Assembly: GCA_000320545.1 (NCBI GenBank)
Contig: ADNK01001699.1
Span: 60,001 to 124,000, forward strand
DNA length: 64,000 nt
Direction: 5' to 3'
Source of the DNA: Bigelowiella natans CCMP2755
Taxonomy: Eukaryota; Cercozoa; Chlorarachniophyceae
Of the stretch, positions 60,415-64,000 are shown in pieces. The notes under the pieces were generated by a model, which was not told where the DNA came from, made no database searches, and saw only the letters and a list, made by a program, of their open reading frames with translations. Positions within the stretch are counted from its first letter, which is position 1. Every line of letters starts with the position of its first letter. A program made the position numbers and the translations under genes.

Positions 60415-63400
60415 CTAAGCGGACGTGGGGCCGACAAGGCGAGGGAGCTTGTAAGGTAGAGCCTTTGTTGTTATTTTTCTTTTTCTGGTGCCTTGTAGCA
60501 TGATGGTTAGTTTTTCTCTGTATGATATAGGGAACAAGAAATCACAGTGTTTCTTGTTGCTAGGTCCTGGTAGAGCCTTGGTAAGTATATCAGCGGGATT
60601 GTCCTCCCCAGGTATTTTGTTTATGCAGATCTGCTTGGTTTGATAGTTATCACGAACATTGTGATATTCTATCCTTATGTTCTTGCCTTTCTGTGTGAAT
60701 CCAGGCTTGGCTGCAATGGAGATAGCTGCTTGAGAGTCACAATACACAGGTACAGGGTTCGGTATTTTCATTTTTAACTCCTGTAGTAACTGAGTGACAT
60801 ACACTAACTCTCTGCATATATCTGATAATGCTATGTACTCAGCCTCGCCACTGGACATAGCAACGACCTTTTGCTTGTTGCTCTTCCAGACAACAGGTGC
60901 GTTGCTTAGCGATATGAAATATCCTGAATATGATTTACCCGTTTTCTTGCAGGTCTTCCAGGAAGCATCGACGTAGGCTTTAAGCTCAGGTTTGGACGCT
61001 GCTTTAAAGGTAATTCTTTTGTCCTTTGTGTTGACCAGATATTGTAGTAAGCGCACTGCAGCGATGTAGTGTATAGTTCTAGGATCTTGACTGTAGGAAG
61101 CTAGACGAGATAGAGTGTAGCAGATGTCTGGCCTAGTAGCCACCGCTGCATACATTGCTGCTCCTATGATGGATCTGTATGCCTTCTGATCTACTTTTTC
61201 ATGTTCCACGTATTCGTCTAACTTTGATCCTGTTATCATTGGTGTTTTTGCTCTTTTCGTAGGCGTGATATCATACTTCTGGGCGAGTCTGGTGAGGTAA
61301 TCTTCCTGCGATATCCAATAGTTTCCCTCATTGTCGCTACCAACTCTTATGCCCAGTGTTTTCTTTAGCTCGCCTTCATCGCGAAACTCAAACTTGTCGC
61401 CTATTCGCTTCATGACAAAGTCCAGGTCTTTCTTATCTTGATATGCTATGCATATGTCATCCACGAAACATGACAATATGATGATTCTTCCTTGTCTGTG
61501 CATTATCATTAGGCAAGGATCGGAGTAAAGCTGGACGAAGCCAATGGCGTTGAGATGCTCGAGCAAGGTAAGGCTGAATATTGCACTTGCTTGTGTCAGC
61601 CCATAAATGCTTTTATTTACCAGTAGGGCTAGTGGAAGGCCACTGTTGTATAGCCGGATTTCATCAGGTGTCTTCGGCTTCCACCCTTTAGGTATTTCCA
61701 TGTATACTTTACAGTCCATCTTTCCAGTTAGGAAAGCTGTAAGTATATCTATCCCGTGTAGTTTTAGCTTGAGGATAGATGCTATGGCTAACATTATCCG
61801 AAAACTATTTAGGGACAACGTCGGGGAATAAGAGAAGAAGGAGTCTTCTCCCGGGATCTGCGTGAACCCTCGCGCGACCAGCCTTGACTTATACCGAATG
61901 GTATAGTCTACATTTATTTTCTTCTTGAATACCCATTTAGATGTAACGAAATTTGTATCCTTAGGTCGCACTACCAGCGTAAACGTTCCAAGTTTTCGAA
62001 GCTGGTGCAGTTCCTCTTCCGTAGAAGGTATCCAATGCTTCTTATCATCTCCTGTGATTGCATCGTCATACGTCTTAGGAAGGTCCTCGATCTCATGTAC
62101 TGATGGAGCTTTTATATTCATCAGGCGGTCGTAATAGCTACCAAGTATTCCGTAACGAATACCAGGTACTCCCCTATTTTCTCTATTCGACCTTCGAGGC
62201 TTACTTTTTGCTTTTGTTTCAGGCCCACCATCCTCTGGCAACTCGTCAGTTGCACTGGATGGTTCGGGGGCGTCCGCGTCGGCAGGACCTTCTGGATAAA
62301 GGTACGCCAAAGCCGAATCACTAACTTTGTTTCTCTTCAGCGAAGGAAACTTAAACACTGTGTGGTACCATTTAGTTACACGGACTCTTTTAATTTTCAG
62401 CGTCTTCGTGGCGACGAGAAAAGTACCAAATCTATCGTCATATCCCAACATACGTACGTATTCACCTCTAGCACCCATACCACCTGCAGGTCGGAGTTCC
62501 TTGTCAATGTGGTTTACTCCGATGCATCCCCAGGTAGTTAGATTCTTTAGATTTGGTTGCTCATGGTGCAGTAGTTCTTTAGGCGTTTTTCTACCAGGTG
62601 TGCTGCGATGTGAGGTGACGTTGTGGAGATATGCTGCAGTCTGAGCTGCGTAGGACCAGTATCCGACCGGTAAGCGTGCATGTTCTAACATAGCTCTTGT
62701 TTTCGCCATGATAGTCTGTATGTGACGCTCGGACATTCCATTTTGCTCAGGTGTTCGGGCGGTGCTAGGAACCCATTTTATTCCTTCGGAGGTGAGCCAG
62801 CTATGTAGCTTTGCGCTCATATATTCACCTCCACCATCCGATCTGAATTCGTCTATGCTTCCACAACCTGGAAGCTTTCTGATGTGCTTTATGAACTGTA
62901 TGGTTTTCTGCGTAACTTCGCTTTTCTTTCTCAAGAGCTCCAAGGTAACCCACCTTGTTCCTTCATGTACGAATATTACGAAATACTTGTAACCATCCAT
63001 GCTGTTAGGCATGGTCTTTACATCAGAGTGAATTCTATTCCACATCCGGTTTTTCTTGTGGATATCAGGTACACATTTTTGCTTCTTTTTGACAGCATCG
63101 TCCTCAATCTTTGCTTTATTCCGATGCTGTTTCATCCTTTCTTGGGCGCTTGGATCAAAGATCGGAGATCTTTTTGTTTTGGCTACATCACAGGCCTTGC
63201 AAAAGATCTTCTTTGGTATTTTTATCGTCTTGGAATAAGGTAAACCTTCTGTAACTGCATAGGTGTCTCTTATCTTATCCGCTGCGATGTGCCCTAGGAT
63301 GTTATGTGCGTGCTTGATTGAAGATGGCTGTTTCATTGGGTAGGATTTAAATCTTTGTGTTTTTGTACTTTTGTTTATTTGTTTATATCTCAAATAAAAT

Positions 63401-64000
63401 AGGCCGTCGTCTTGAAAGTCCCCGAACGCGTATTCCTCTCCGTTGGCGGTAATGCTTATTCCTTGTTTTGTTCCTTTGTACTCGCTGCCACTCTTAACTA
63501 GTCTGTTTAGAGAGATCACATTGCCTGCAGCTTCTTCAGAGTACAAAGCTCCTTGTAGAACAATTTTGTGCATCTTTCCTTGCTTGTTTTTAGTAGTTAG
63601 TTTGACGTCGCCTGCATAATTCACAAAGAATCCTGTCCCATCTTTGCCAACTTCTATGTATCGTGGTTGAATAGGTTTCAACTCGTTGAAGAAGTCGCGG
63701 TCACAGAAGAAGTGGTTGTTGGCTCCGCTGTCGAGAAGGATCAAAGGCTTATGGTTGTACTTCAGCGTTTGCAGGTAAGAATTGTCGCGTGCCATCTTAT
63801 TAATGTAAGAGGGTCTTTGGGAAGGGGAGCCATGATCAATGAAGGAATAGTGTTTTCCTTTGTTCTGCTTGCCTTCATCTCTCATCTTGTTTCTGCATTC
63901 CTTTTCCCAATGTCCTTTCTTGCCACAGTAATGACATTTTGTTCTTTTCTTTAAGTTCAAGAAATAGTCTTCTCTCTTTTGCTTCTTGGAATTGTCTTGA
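60415..64000 (-). mobile_element. Ty1/copia LTR retrotransposon polyprotein, cut by the window edge
   Basis: One open frame with the copia order. Numbered from 63960 the 1,181 residues show: zinc knuckle CHYCGKKGHWEKEC (residues 9-22); aspartic protease LLDSGANNHFF (about 75); integrase with HSDVK (Asp about 311), SDGGGEY (Asp about 374) and PEQNGMSERH (Glu about 407); reverse transcriptase with WVFKKK (about 695) and FVDDICIAY (about 832), a variant of YVDD; RNase H with AYVDASW (about 994) and SSGEAEY (about 1040). The order integrase before reverse transcriptase is diagnostic of Pseudoviridae/copia. The frame stays open from 63960 to the window end at 64000, so the gag part lies outside. 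There are no internal stops, which suggests a young, perhaps active copy. Confidence 0.96.

Noticed and set aside
1-64000. tRNA, rRNA or other structural RNA genes
   Set aside because: I found no sequence with recognisable A/B boxes or rRNA motifs by reading; a covariance-model search would be needed to exclude short ones.

Overview
The window is nuclear DNA of a flagellated microbial eukaryote whose lineage I cannot fix. Genes are split by GT-AG introns and end with TAA, TAG and TGA alike, so the standard genetic code is used. A DNAL4/LC8-type dynein light chain implies cilia or flagella. A stramenopile or other algal/protist genome is plausible, but that is inference.

Layout, left to right. 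1-13046 (+): the 3' three quarters of a cytosolic-type isoleucyl-tRNA synthetase gene, about 36 short exons in introns packed with microsatellites and minisatellites. 13893-15507 (+): an unrecognised gene of about 338 residues. 16552-21510 (-): isobutyryl-CoA dehydrogenase (ACAD8 type), 15 exons. 22512-26157 (+): a TPR protein, 11 exons. 27286-48193 (-): a giant HECT E3 ubiquitin ligase whose 16-exon model is in phase throughout and encodes about 6,288 residues, 4,096 of them in one 12.3-kb exon. 48863-49349 (+): dynein light chain. 50913-52051 (-): an unrecognised basic protein. 53268-54754 (+): proteasome subunit Rpn10/PSMD4, 377 residues. 54755-60414: a GC-richer intergenic block with repeats and heat-shock-element-like decamer arrays. 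60415-64000 (-): Ty1/copia polyprotein, open to the window edge.

The HECT ligase and Rpn10 both belong to the ubiquitin-proteasome system (ligation, and ubiquitin reception at the 26S proteasome), but they are 5 kb apart on opposite strands and nothing shows co-regulation. The other genes are unrelated housekeeping or flagellar genes. I see no prokaryote-like operon, CRISPR array or obvious new defence system.

The most unusual structures are the giant ligase; the sharp contrast between microsatellite-filled introns left of about 26 kb and short clean introns to the right; repeated small duplications that copy exon edges and splice sites; a 607-bp element with perfect 30-bp terminal inverted repeats; a foldback element; and seventeen 10-bp units in perfect register that start with GAA and mostly fit GAAnnTTCnn. 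Three apparent 1-nt frame problems occur at a GG, a G15 and an A7 run and may be assembly errors.
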